From NCBI GenBank assembly GCA_963791625.1, contig CAWBTA010000016.1, positions 372,001 to 436,000 on the forward strand: DNA of 64,000 nt, given 5' to 3'. Shown piece after piece: positions 50,921 to 59,239 of this stretch (positions are counted from its first letter, which is position 1; the number at the start of each line of letters is the position of its first letter). Source of the DNA: JANMCE01 sp963791625. Its GTDB lineage: Bacteria > Actinomycetota > Acidimicrobiia > Acidimicrobiales > Ilumatobacteraceae. Under the pieces are notes generated by a model. That model worked only from the letters and a program-made list of their open reading frames with translations, searched no databases and was not told the origin of the DNA. Made by a program: the position numbers and the translations under genes.

Positions 50921-51376
50921 CTAGACAGCCTCCGCAAGGCGCCGCCGCGAGTCGACCACGTTCAGTTCGATCTTGCGGATCCGTCCACTCGCTTCCAACA
51001 GCGGGACAACGCCAGCGGTTCCAACGAGTTCGTGGGCCAGGATCTCGGCCGGTCGCCCCTTGACGACCGCGGAGAGTTCGCCGCCACGGGCGACGACGCT
51101 TCGAGCCTCGGCGATCCGCAGCGTCCGACGAGCGGCATAGTCCCGAAGGAAGCTGCCGATTGCGACGAAGCCAGCAGCGCTGCCCGCCGCCTGAATCCAC
51201 ACATCCAATGGATTGCGGTATTCCAGCCGCACCGTCGGCCACGACTTCGTCGCGCCCAGCAGAATTCGCGACAGTCGAGTGACGTCATCGAGCCCTCCCA
51301 GTAGGGCTCCCACATCGTGAAGCGAGGCCTTCGCCCCAAGGTCGAACTGCACATGAACAACGTCTTTTGACGGCAT
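50921..51376 (-). CDS. Conserved-looking protein of unknown function
   Basis: A 151-residue soluble protein from ATG 51376 (RBS GAGGTGA, about 5 nt). It opens with SKDVVHVQFDLGAKASLHDVGALLGGLDDVTRLSRILLG, has a small hydrophobic patch in the middle (AAGSAAGFVAIGSFLRDY) and ends with PAEILAHELVGTAGVVPLLEASGRIRKIELNVVDSR. Codon and residue use are natural, so it is a real gene, but I recognise no family. The hydrophobic patch between a polar N-part and an Arg/Glu-rich C-part resembles a membrane hairpin placed as in small effector-associated proteins; this is weak. It is convergent with the DUF218 gene. Confidence 0.55.
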   Translation of the reverse strand: MPSKDVVHVQFDLGAKASLHDVGALLGGLDDVTRLSRILLGATKSWPTVRLEYRNPLDVWIQAAGSAAGFVAIGSFLRDYAARRTLRIAEARSVVARGGELSAVVKGRPAEILAHELVGTAGVVPLLEASGRIRKIELNVVDSRRRLAEAV

Positions 51377-51505
51377 CTGCGTCACCTCTCCTCCAAAGAA
51401 TCGCGCGCCTCGTGGTCGAATGAACGCGACAGATGCCCGTCCGGGGCAATAGCATGGGAACCAAGCGGATTCGCGAGTACCCCGCACTCGCGGACAGGAG
51501 ATGAC

Positions 51506-51709
51506 GTGACCCACGCAATGGCGTTAACCGAGACCGATTCCCACGGCCGAGAGCTCTGGGAGTGCGACGAATGTGGTCGCAAGATGCTGCTCGTCTGGGA
51601 ACCGTTCCAGCGAGACATCATTATCCGCGGTGACGACGAGGCCATCCACACGGGCGGCAAGGGCGGCTTGTCGATGACCGCCGCGCCAACGGTCACAACG
51701 GCTCCCTGA
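51506..51709 (+). CDS. Small zinc-ribbon-like protein
   Basis: A 67-residue protein with a single C-x2-C knuckle (ELWECDECGRKMLLVWEPFQRDIIIRG), a charged middle and a Thr/Ala-rich end. GTG 51506 has AGGAG 8 nt upstream; ATG 51518 is an alternative start. With only one Cys pair, zinc binding would need dimerisation or other ligands. Similar small proteins with a Trp-glu-Cys-x-x-Cys-Gly pattern are common in actinobacteria and unstudied. Its 3' end overlaps that of the convergent HHH gene by 17 nt. Confidence 0.7.
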   Translation: MTHAMALTETDSHGRELWECDECGRKMLLVWEPFQRDIIIRGDDEAIHTGGKGGLSMTAAPTVTTAP

Positions 51710-52577
51710 CCAGGACCGGATTCGACCGGAGTCGGGCCGCATACTGCGGTTCGTCGGCATCTCGCGGTGCCACAATCACGTCCGCCCGGAGCCGGTAAAG
51801 GCCGGCCGGCGGATTCCAGATAGGAAGGCGGACGAGAAATTCGCCGTCCCCGAACTGACCGTCGCTCTCGGTCTCGGCCACGATGGCCCGATGGTCGCCA
51901 TCAATCTCCAACGCGAACACGGTGATGTTGTAGCGAACGGGATGCAACGGTTCTGGCATGACACCATGAAGCGAAAAGCCCAGTTCTACTTCTGCTGAGC
52001 TTTCGCTACCGATAATCCGAGAGGCGGCGCTTGTCTCGCCTTGGTGCAGCTTCAGATCGAAGTCGAACGGTTCGACCCAGGCATGGTCGTGCTGCGTGAG
52101 CGGCGCACGCTCAGCGGGAACGATCACTTTGGCCACGCGGTCGTCGGGCGTCTCGAAGTTGGCTGCTCGCCGAACGAAGTCGGCCAAACGGGCGACATCC
52201 CAGCCACTCCAGATCTCCCGGACAACTTCGTTCTGCAGATACATCACATCGGTGTGGTGTACCCGACCGTCAGGCTCGACGGTCAGTTCAAGTCGGAACG
52301 TCGCAACGCGATGCGACGGGTCGAGAGGAGGAGCCACCACGATGTCGGCTCGCTTGGGCGCTTGTCCGCTCAGCCGACGAGCCTGGCCGATCCAGTCCTC
52401 TCGCACAATGCGGTCGACGGGATACCCGCACGCTGCGGCCAGTTCGGCTGGTGATCTCTCAGCGAGAGCTTTCAGCGTGCTCAGTCCAGCCTGTTCGAAC
52501 GCGGCAATCGTTCCCGGCCCGAGCTGGCGGATCAGGGAGAGGCCATCGCTCTTCGGGCTCAGCGTTGTTTGGGCCAC
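51693..52577 (-). CDS. Helix-hairpin-helix protein with two-part beta-sandwich region
   Basis: A 294-residue protein of unknown function. Residues about 10-65 form a double helix-hairpin-helix-like element (LSLIRQLGPGTIAAFEQAGLSTLKALAERSPAELAAACGYPVDRIVREDWIGQARRL), as in DNA- or nucleoprotein-binding proteins. Residues about 75-180 and 185-294 are beta-rich. The end (RYNITVFALEIDGDH...FLVRLPIWNPPAGLYRLRADVIVAPRD) resembles the beta-sandwich protein encoded at 52846 in layout (WQINVDWNVNG, then VPAGQITEGLYELTVAILYE). No signal peptide or membrane segment. It is divergent from that gene, with 268 bp between. Confidence 0.6.
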   Translation of the reverse strand: MAQTTLSPKSDGLSLIRQLGPGTIAAFEQAGLSTLKALAERSPAELAAACGYPVDRIVREDWIGQARRLSGQAPKRADIVVAPPLDPSHRVATFRLELTVEPDGRVHHTDVMYLQNEVVREIWSGWDVARLADFVRRAANFETPDDRVAKVIVPAERAPLTQHDHAWVEPFDFDLKLHQGETSAASRIIGSESSAEVELGFSLHGVMPEPLHPVRYNITVFALEIDGDHRAIVAETESDGQFGDGEFLVRLPIWNPPAGLYRLRADVIVAPRDADEPQYAARLRSNPVLVREPL

Positions 52578-52845
52578 GTCATCTCCTCGATGTCAACACC
52601 ATGCCTGCAGCATGACCGGATGCACGGTACCGAGACGCGCTTAGCCAGCACTGAGCGGCCGCGAAATCTGGGCAAGTTCTCGGATATCGCGATCTTTCGC
52701 GCGAGCTTCGCAACAGAACAGCGCTTCGCACGTGCCTGCTAAGCGACCTTCCGTACGGTGAGGTCAACGCAATCACCGGGACCCTCCGGAGCGCGTCGGA
52801 CGCCAGCGTCGCTTCGGTCGTCCCCTCACACGAAAGGAAACACCA

Positions 52846-53295
52846 ATGGCTAAAGACAATGCATTCGAGATGGACTACGCCGGCTTCGTCGGCCAGATGT
52901 CCATTTTGGTCGTCGATCCGCAAGATCCGCTTACCCCCAACAACGTGATCGAACTGAACGACCCCTGGCAGATCAACGTGGACTGGAACGTCAACGGACT
53001 GAACGCTCCCCTCTTGGGTGGCGACTGGTTCGTGACGGCCTACCTCGATGCCCGGGATGGCGTTGCGACCTCTTCCGGGCCGATTGCACCGACAGTCTCG
53101 ATTCCGGTGAGTTCCGCGCCGGCGTGGCCGTTGCCCCGCAACTACAACACCGTCATCAACGTGCCCGCTGGGCAGATCACCGAGGGACTGTACGAACTGA
53201 CCGTCGCTATCCTCTACGAGAACACCGGTATCAAGTTCTCGGTTGCCGGCTTCTCCGACGGCCCGATCCTCCAGTTCTACAACCAGGGGCCGTAA
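52846..53295 (+). CDS. Small beta-sandwich protein of unknown function
   Basis: A 149-residue protein with no signal peptide, rich in beta strand and Asn/Pro/Gly turns: DYAGFVGQMSILVVDPQDPLTPNNVIELNDPWQINVDWNVNG, LLGGDWFVTAYLDARDGVATSSGPIAPTVSIPV, NYNTVINVPAGQITEGLYELTVAILYENTG and FSVAGFSDGPILQFYNQ. A good RBS (GAAAGG) precedes ATG 52846. No family recognised. It shows a similar strand plan to the second half of the divergent HHH protein. A terminator hairpin follows. Confidence 0.6.
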   Translation: MAKDNAFEMDYAGFVGQMSILVVDPQDPLTPNNVIELNDPWQINVDWNVNGLNAPLLGGDWFVTAYLDARDGVATSSGPIAPTVSIPVSSAPAWPLPRNYNTVINVPAGQITEGLYELTVAILYENTGIKFSVAGFSDGPILQFYNQGP

Positions 53296-53314
53296 GTCCC
53301 TGCAAGAGACAAGG

Positions 53315-53344
53315 CCCGCCGTCTCCCCCACGGGAGTCGGCGGG
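53315..53344. terminator. Bidirectional terminator hairpin between convergent genes
   Basis: CCCGCCG-T-CTCCC (53315-53327) pairs with GGGAG-T-CGGCGGG (53332-53344), one central T-T mismatch, 4-nt loop. Lies between the ends of the beta-sandwich gene and the SARP regulator gene. Confidence 0.75.
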
Positions 53345-53357
53345 TCACTTCGCGTTC

Positions 53358-55535
53358 TCACACCAAGCGATGTTGGCGGATGTCTTCGTAGAGGGTGACG
53401 GTTTCGGCGGACGGGTCGACGGCAAGTTCGGAACGCAACGACGAGACGCACGCGTGATACTGACGGAGGGCGAGATGGGGGCGGCCCTGTCGGCCGTAGC
53501 AGCGCATCAGGCGACGGTGAGTGTCCTCGCGGCAGGAGTCGTCGGCGAGGATCTTGCGACCAACGTCGATGCACATGTCGTAGTTCCCCTGGGTGAACGC
53601 GATGTCACCGAGTCGGTCGAGCAGTTCCAGGAACAGCACACGCAGGCGTTCACGAGGTGGGCTCATCCATTCCTCGAAGAGGTCGTCCTCAACGAACGAG
53701 CCCCGGTAGAGATCCACGGCATCCCGCAATGCCAACGACGCCGCAGTGACATCACCAGCACGATGGAGTTTGACGCCAACGGCTGCTCGTTGCTCGAACG
53801 CTTCGACATCGATCCAGATGCTGAGTGCCGGGTTCAGTCGATAAGTGCCCTCATGATGAAGCACCACCGGCATGTCGCCAACGACGGGACGCAACGAACG
53901 TCGCAGACTGGACAACGCAACGTTGAGACGGTTGCGCGACGCATCAGGATCGGCGCCGGGCCAAAACGTCTCCATCAACGTCTCCTTTCGCACCGGGCGC
54001 CCACGGTGGACGAGCAGATATTTGAGCACCGAGCGCCCCCGGGACCCGGCCCAATCGGTGACGGCGACGCCGTCGATGCTGAACTCGAACGAACCGAGCA
54101 GTCGCACGACGCACCGGGCGTCACCCGACGGCACGGCAACCTCCGAGGACGGGACCGCCTCGACCGAGCGTTCGAGTTTGGGGTCGGCCCCAACATGTTG
54201 GGGCGATGCTTCAGGCGGCGAGGTTGGTGACGGCAGAACGAAGGTAGGCAGGAACAGGGCCGGTGTGGATGGGCGCCGGCAGAGCAGTCGTTGGATCCAC
54301 CTCCACGAGCGGGCGAGTGTTCGACCGGTGCGGTCATCGATACGGCGACAGCCGCCCGGTGCATCGGCGCGGGGCGGCAACAGCCCATGGCCGCGAATTG
54401 CCCATCGTCGTTCCGCGTCCGGTCTCTCGGCGAACAATTCGAGCGCGTGAGACAGTCCGCGAAGGTCGTTCGCATCCCAGAACAGTGAGAGGGCCAGCTC
54501 GGGCGCTCCCTCGACCACGAGTTGGCCGCCAAGCCGACCGAGCGCGTCTCGGTCGAGCCCGCCGCTCTGGCCGAGCACCGTCGAAAGAGCCCGCCGCCAG
54601 AGCGGGTCGGCGAGGCCCCAGTCCTCCTCCAAGTCGAGCAGCCACGCTGCGCCGATGGTGGAAGGCCGACCGACCGTTGCCTCGATGAGACGGGGATGCG
54701 TAATGCCCAGACGACCCACGATCGCAAGGGTCGCGACGACTTCTGGGCGAGCATCGCGCAGCGACATCGTCACCAGCGATTGCAGCAGGTCATCGAGCGA
54801 GGACGCACGTGCCAAGATTCCCCCAAAGATGTCTGGACCGAGCAGGGAGCCGGTGAGCAGAACCTGGGTAAAGGTCGCTCCGCGGCCATTCACCAACTTG
54901 GCCGCGCGACGAACGGTGGCAGGCGCTAGCTCGGGAGCCAGGCTGCGGCCCAGCGCTCCGACCTGGGCTGGGGTGAGTCGGAGTTCTTGCTGGCCGACCG
55001 TGCCGGAAGCGAGGCCCCAGGCCAGTGGACTCTCGCCGGTGGCCAACACCACCCGCGATTCGCCCATCGTCGGGAACAAGCCGTTGAGTACGGTGTCGAG
55101 CGCCGTCGAACGAAGACGCTCTCCCCCGCTGCACAGCACCAGCGGCCGACCACAGAGCGCGTCGGCCAGTTCGGCACCGAAGAGGCCGAGCCGTTCGCGC
55201 CAAGCTTCGGCCGAGTCGAGCGAGTCGGCCACCCAACCGTTTCGCGCGATGATGTCGCTTCCGGCTCCCAAACGAAGCCTGACGCCAGCGTCGATCGAAC
55301 CGAGGAGCGACAGGGGGTCGTTGTCGAACTCGTCGAGCCAGATCCATAGGGCGTCACCACCGAGTTCGTGGGCCACATCGGGCAAATGTAGGAAGCCCGG
55401 TGGTGTCGCAATGCAGGTGACGGATGGAGCGAGCAGCGACCGTGTCGTATCGAAATCGGCCCAGGCAGGCGTGGACCGGGGCGAGGCGTACTTCGCGGAG
55501 AATACTGCGGTCGAGTGCAAGACGGGCCTTCCCAT
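53358..55535 (-). CDS. SARP/AfsR-like regulator with a degenerate STAND-type N-terminal domain
   Basis: A 725-residue regulator from ATG 55535 (a TTG at 55586 is an alternative). The N-terminal part (about 10-400) resembles MalT/LuxR-type STAND ATPases (ALWIWLDEFDNDPLSLLGSIDAGV) but its P-loop place reads CIATPPGFLHLP, with no GxxGK[ST], so ATP binding looks lost. A Pro/Ser linker follows. The C-terminus (about 480-725) is an OmpR-type winged helix (CVVRLLGSFEFSIDGVAVTDWAGSRGRSVLKYLLVHRGRPVRKETL) plus a BTAD domain (YRGSFVEDDLFEEWMSPPRERLRVLFLELLDRLGDIAFTQGNYDMCIDVGRKIL). SARPs activate secondary-metabolite or stress genes; the target here may be the neighbouring HHH/beta-sandwich pair. Confidence 0.8.
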   Translation of the reverse strand: MGRPVLHSTAVFSAKYASPRSTPAWADFDTTRSLLAPSVTCIATPPGFLHLPDVAHELGGDALWIWLDEFDNDPLSLLGSIDAGVRLRLGAGSDIIARNGWVADSLDSAEAWRERLGLFGAELADALCGRPLVLCSGGERLRSTALDTVLNGLFPTMGESRVVLATGESPLAWGLASGTVGQQELRLTPAQVGALGRSLAPELAPATVRRAAKLVNGRGATFTQVLLTGSLLGPDIFGGILARASSLDDLLQSLVTMSLRDARPEVVATLAIVGRLGITHPRLIEATVGRPSTIGAAWLLDLEEDWGLADPLWRRALSTVLGQSGGLDRDALGRLGGQLVVEGAPELALSLFWDANDLRGLSHALELFAERPDAERRWAIRGHGLLPPRADAPGGCRRIDDRTGRTLARSWRWIQRLLCRRPSTPALFLPTFVLPSPTSPPEASPQHVGADPKLERSVEAVPSSEVAVPSGDARCVVRLLGSFEFSIDGVAVTDWAGSRGRSVLKYLLVHRGRPVRKETLMETFWPGADPDASRNRLNVALSSLRRSLRPVVGDMPVVLHHEGTYRLNPALSIWIDVEAFEQRAAVGVKLHRAGDVTAASLALRDAVDLYRGSFVEDDLFEEWMSPPRERLRVLFLELLDRLGDIAFTQGNYDMCIDVGRKILADDSCREDTHRRLMRCYGRQGRPHLALRQYHACVSSLRSELAVDPSAETVTLYEDIRQHRLV

Positions 55536-55673
55536 CGAGGTCTTTCCGCCGAGTCGAAGAACCACAAACCTGCATTGCTTCGTCAAGAAATGATCTGACT
55601 TCTTGTCAGAATACAGACGATAGACGGTACCCGCAACGAGGGATTTCCCTAGGCGAAGCCGACGATCTTAGGG

Positions 55674-56402
55674 CTAATCAGAACCGGACGTTGGCATGTA
55701 TTTGTAGCCCAAGCCTCGAATGGTGACGATGCGTTGTGGGTTCGCCGGATCGGGTTCGATCCGCTGGCGAAGCCGTTTGATATGCACGTCGAGCGTCTTG
55801 GTGTCACCGTAATAATCCGAGCCCCAAACACGGTCCAGGATGACGTCGCGGGGGAGAACACGGCCGCCGTTGGCCACCAGGAGCTCGAGCAGATCGAACT
55901 CCTTGAGCGGGAGCTGCACCAATTGCCCGCGCACCGTCACCTCGTGGCGCTCGACGTCAACCTCGACATCACCGGCGCCGGCACCGGGTCGCACCTCAAC
56001 CGCCGCCACCTCCGTAGCCGAGCCTTCGTCACGCGCTCCACGCCGCAGCACGGCACGCATTCGCGCGACCAGTTCCCGCAAACGGTACGGCTTGGTGACG
56101 TAATCATCGGCCCCCACTTCGAGGGCAACGACGGTATCGATCTCTCCGGCGCGCGCCGTCACCATGATGATGGGGACATTGCTCTTTTTGCGCAGGGCTC
56201 GGCACACGTCGAGACCCGACATCTTCGGGAGCATCACGTCGAGGAGCACAAGGTCGGGAGCGACCTCATCAAAGCAAGCCAACGCTTCGGCCCCGTCACG
56301 AGCGACGACCACCTGAAAGCCCTCGCGAGTGAGGCCGACCGTGAGCGCGTCGATAAAGGACTCTTCGTCCTCCACCAGCAGGAGAGTTGCTTCGGTGCTC
56401 AT
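55674..56402 (-). CDS. regX3: Two-component response regulator RegX3/PhoP-like (OmpR family)
   Basis: A 242-residue regulator. The receiver domain has the acidic pair EDEE at 11-14, phospho-acceptor Asp55 (LLDVMLPKMSG), Thr (IIMVTARAG) and Lys (DYVTKPYRLREL). A linker (about 118-140) leads to an OmpR winged helix ending QRIVTIRGLGYKYMPTSG. It is the last gene of pstS-C-A-B-phoU-senX3-regX3 and overlaps senX3 by 4 nt (ATGA). In mycobacteria RegX3 activates the phosphate-starvation regulon, here expected to act at the Pho box upstream of pstS. Confidence 0.93.
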   Translation of the reverse strand: MSTEATLLLVEDEESFIDALTVGLTREGFQVVVARDGAEALACFDEVAPDLVLLDVMLPKMSGLDVCRALRKKSNVPIIMVTARAGEIDTVVALEVGADDYVTKPYRLRELVARMRAVLRRGARDEGSATEVAAVEVRPGAGAGDVEVDVERHEVTVRGQLVQLPLKEFDLLELLVANGGRVLPRDVILDRVWGSDYYGDTKTLDVHIKRLRQRIEPDPANPQRIVTIRGLGYKYMPTSGSD

Positions 56403-57634
56403 ACCGAGCCTTTCGTAAGAACATCGGCGGACACCAGGCTGGGAAGACGCAGGCGGAACGTCGAGCCGACGCCCTCCGTTGACTCAACGGTCACGTCGCC
56501 GTTGTGATTGCTGGCAACGTGACGGACGATGGCCAGGCCGAGGCCGGTGCCACCGGTGTTTCGACTGCGGGCCGGATCAACCCGATAGAAACGTTCGAAG
56601 ATGCGGCCTACTTCCTTGGCTGGAATGCCGACACCCGTATCGGTAACGCGAATCGTGATGTCGTCCCCGACGCGCTCGGCTGCAATAGCGACCACGCCGC
56701 CCACCTCGGAATATTTCGTTGCATTCTCAACTAAATGAGATACGGCCGAAACCAGTTGACGACGTTCGCACGGCACGAACAGGTCGGCTTCAACTCCGCT
56801 GGTATCGAGCGCTATGCCGCGCGATTCAGCGAGGGTGCGAACTCGCTCCAGTGCGTCAGAGACCATATCGTGGACGTTCTCTTCGTTTCGATGCTTGGCC
56901 GCTCCACCCTCCAGAACCGACAACTCGAGGAGGTCGTCGATGATGTGGGCTACCCGGTGGGATTCGTCGACCAGCTTGCCGGCGAAACGGGACACCACCT
57001 CAGGGTCGGTTTCGTCCTGCAGCGTCTCGGCCAATAACGCCAGCGCGCCGACGGGTGTGCGCAGCTCATGGCTGATGTTGGCGACGAAGTCTTTGCGAAC
57101 CGCTTCGAGATGGGCGCGAGCGGTGATGTCTTCGATGATGACCACGCCGCTTGCACCCTTTTCGGAGCGGTTGATAGGCACCGCCGAGATCACCAGCACA
57201 CGGTTGGGTGGGCCCTGTACTTCGATCGTCTCGGTGGAGGTACGGCCAACGAGGGCCTCTGCGCGCTGACGCTTGACCGCTTCATCGATCACCAGACCGG
57301 TGCGGGTCGGGCCGAGCAGATTGCGGGCGACCAGATTCCGCCAATCGACCGTGGCGCCCTGTTCCATCACCACGACACCGAACGGCAGCGCGTCCATCGA
57401 TCCACGGATCAGGGCGAGGGATTCCTTGCTGGCGAGCGCGTCCTCGCGAGCGGTGGCCGAGGCGGACTCGAGACCCGACAGCGCATCGGGAAGCGTGTTC
57501 CCGCGCCGCACCTTTGTGGCGGGGTACAACGACGCCGTTACGGAACGAACTCGCCGTCCGGCCCACCCTGCACCCAGGATGACTCCGCCGATGAGGCCGA
57601 AGATGAGAACAGCGGAAGTAAGAAACAGCGTCAC
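56399..57634 (-). CDS. senX3: Sensor histidine kinase SenX3/PhoR-like
   Basis: A 411-residue membrane kinase with a single N-terminal membrane segment (about 1-25) and no large external loop, as in SenX3. A PAS-like region (about 75-170) is followed by HisKA with phospho-acceptor His189 (DFVANISHELRTPVGALALLAETL) and HATPase_c motifs: N box LVENATKYSEVGG, G1 DTGVGIPAKEVGRIFERF and G2 GTGLGLAIVRHVASNHNGD. It phosphorylates RegX3 under phosphate limitation and is probably restrained by PhoU and the Pst transporter. Its start overlaps the phoU stop by 4 nt. Confidence 0.93.
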   Translation of the reverse strand: MTLFLTSAVLIFGLIGGVILGAGWAGRRVRSVTASLYPATKVRRGNTLPDALSGLESASATAREDALASKESLALIRGSMDALPFGVVVMEQGATVDWRNLVARNLLGPTRTGLVIDEAVKRQRAEALVGRTSTETIEVQGPPNRVLVISAVPINRSEKGASGVVIIEDITARAHLEAVRKDFVANISHELRTPVGALALLAETLQDETDPEVVSRFAGKLVDESHRVAHIIDDLLELSVLEGGAAKHRNEENVHDMVSDALERVRTLAESRGIALDTSGVEADLFVPCERRQLVSAVSHLVENATKYSEVGGVVAIAAERVGDDITIRVTDTGVGIPAKEVGRIFERFYRVDPARSRNTGGTGLGLAIVRHVASNHNGDVTVESTEGVGSTFRLRLPSLVSADVLTKGSV

Positions 57635-58362
57635 GATCCCTGGGGCACCTGAGCCTCTGCCGTCGCCGCTGCACCACGAGCCCGGAACTTTGCCGCGCCG
57701 GCGTGCTCCGGCAACCAGCCGGTGACGATGTAGCGAACCCGGTCGCCGATGTTCACCGCGTGATCACCAATGCGCTCGTAGAAGCGGGCAACGACGGCAA
57801 GCTGCACAGCCACTTGGAGGTCAATGCGCCCGGCGTTGTGGCTCTCGAAAATCGTCTGGATGAGTTCGACCTGCAGGCGGTCGAGCAGGTCATCCATGTC
57901 GTCAAGTGCGGATGCGATGGCCACATCGCTCTCGGCGTACGAATCAATGGCAAGTGAAAACAGATGCTGGGCCTGCTCGGCCATGCGACTCACGACGCCA
58001 CGTATCTTCGGGTCGAGTGGATGGCCGAAGATGCGCCGGGAGCCCTTACAGATATTGACGACAAGATCGGCTGAACGTTCGATCTCACCAATCAGTTTGA
58101 GCGCCGCAACCACGCCACGTAGGTCACTGGCCATCGGCTGCTGCAGCGCGAGCAGCTTGTAGCAGCGTTCCTCGAGATCGATCGAGCGGGCGTCGAGTTC
58201 GTCGTCGGCCTGGATGAGGTAGTCGGCCCCTTCGAGGTCGCTGTCGAGCAGCACATTGGTTGCCCGTGGGATGGCCTCGATAACCGACTGGCCGAGACGA
58301 ACGATGTCGGCACGGACATCATCGAGCTCGAGGTGATAGCTCCGGCGAAGTTCTTCGGCCAT
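57631..58362 (-). CDS. phoU: Phosphate transport system regulator PhoU
   Basis: A 243-residue cytoplasmic helical protein with two tandem PhoU repeats: RRSYHLELDDVRADIVRLGQSVIEAIPRAT / DDELDARSIDLEERCYKLLALQQPMASDLRGVVAALKLIGEIERSADLVVNI, then the second copy with FSLAIDSYAESDVAIASALDDMDDLLDRLQ and ARFYERIGDHAVNIGDRVRYIV. The E(D)xxxD metal-binding motifs are in both repeats. PhoU links the Pst transporter to the SenX3 kinase and lowers signalling when phosphate is plentiful. Its start overlaps the pstB stop by 1 nt (TGATG). Confidence 0.95.
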   Translation of the reverse strand: MAEELRRSYHLELDDVRADIVRLGQSVIEAIPRATNVLLDSDLEGADYLIQADDELDARSIDLEERCYKLLALQQPMASDLRGVVAALKLIGEIERSADLVVNICKGSRRIFGHPLDPKIRGVVSRMAEQAQHLFSLAIDSYAESDVAIASALDDMDDLLDRLQVELIQTIFESHNAGRIDLQVAVQLAVVARFYERIGDHAVNIGDRVRYIVTGWLPEHAGAAKFRARGAAATAEAQVPQGS

Positions 58363-59235
58363 CAGCCGACACGACCTGTCACGTAGTTCTCGGTGCGCGG
58401 GTCACCGGGGTTCGAAAAGATGGTCTGCGTTGGGGCGTATTCGACGAGCACACCCGTGCGGCGATCACCACTGGGGTTGACCTCGGCGGTGAAGAATGCG
58501 GTGCGGTCGCTGACGCGAGCGGCCTGCTGCATGTTGTGCGTGACGATAACGATCGTGAACTGTGACTTCATTTCCTGCATGAGGTCCTCGACGCGCGCCG
58601 TCGCAATCGGGTCGAGAGCCGAGCACGGCTCATCCATAAGCACGACATCGGGCTCCACCGCAATGGTGCGAGCAATGCAAAGCCGCTGCTGTTGACCGCC
58701 TGACATACCGAGCGCTGATGTGTTCATACGGTCCTTCACCTCGTCCCACAGAGCAGCGCCACGGAGTGACTTTTCCGACAATCGCGTCGAGCTCACTCTT
58801 CTTCTTTACACCATGGACTCGCGGCCCGAACGCCACGTTGTCGTAAATGCTCTTGGGGAAGGGGTTCGGCTTTTGAAAGACCATGCCGATGTGGTGGCGC
58901 ACCTGCGTAGCGGACACACCTTCGGCGTAGAGGTCGATGCCCCGGTACCTGACGGTGCCTTCGACACGAGCCCCCGGAATGAGGTCGTTCATACGGTTCA
59001 GGCTGCGAAGCACGGTGGTCTTGCCACAACCTGACGGCCCGATGAACGCGGTGATTTCGTTCTTGGCGATCGTGAGATTGACGTCTCGCACAGCCTTGAA
59101 ATCGGTATAGAACACCGCGACATCCTCCAACGCGAACACACTGGAGTCTGCGGTGGCCGCAGGGCTGGACGACGCCCGTTCGGGAACGTCGAACTTCATG
59201 GCTGAGGTCTCCTTGGTTGTGCTTGCGTCAAGCAT
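58362..59235 (-). CDS. pstB: Phosphate ABC transporter ATP-binding protein, one frameshift at 58771-58776
   Basis: PstB, about 290 residues after correction. First frame: VFALEDVAVFYTDFKAVRDVNLTIAKNEITAFIGPSGCGKTTVLRSLNRMNDL (Walker A Lys72), HIGMVFQKPNPFPKSIYDNVAFGPRVHGVKKKSELDAIV. Second frame: KSLRGAALWDEVKDRMNTSALGMSGGQQQRLCIARTIAVEPDVVLMDEPCSALDPIATARVEDL and VIVTHNMQQAARVSDRTAFF. Removing one base from TTTTCC (58771-58776 on plus) restores IVEKSLRG. The whole family is otherwise perfect, and the operon around it is intact, so a sequencing error is likely. ATG 59235 has AAGGTGA 5 nt upstream, just after the pstA stop. Confidence 0.88.
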
Positions 59236-59239
59236 GGGA

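Noticed and set aside
53124..54230. A 368-codon plus-strand frame over the beta-sandwich end and SARP C-terminus
   Set aside because: It crosses a terminator hairpin and lies antisense to the BTAD domain.
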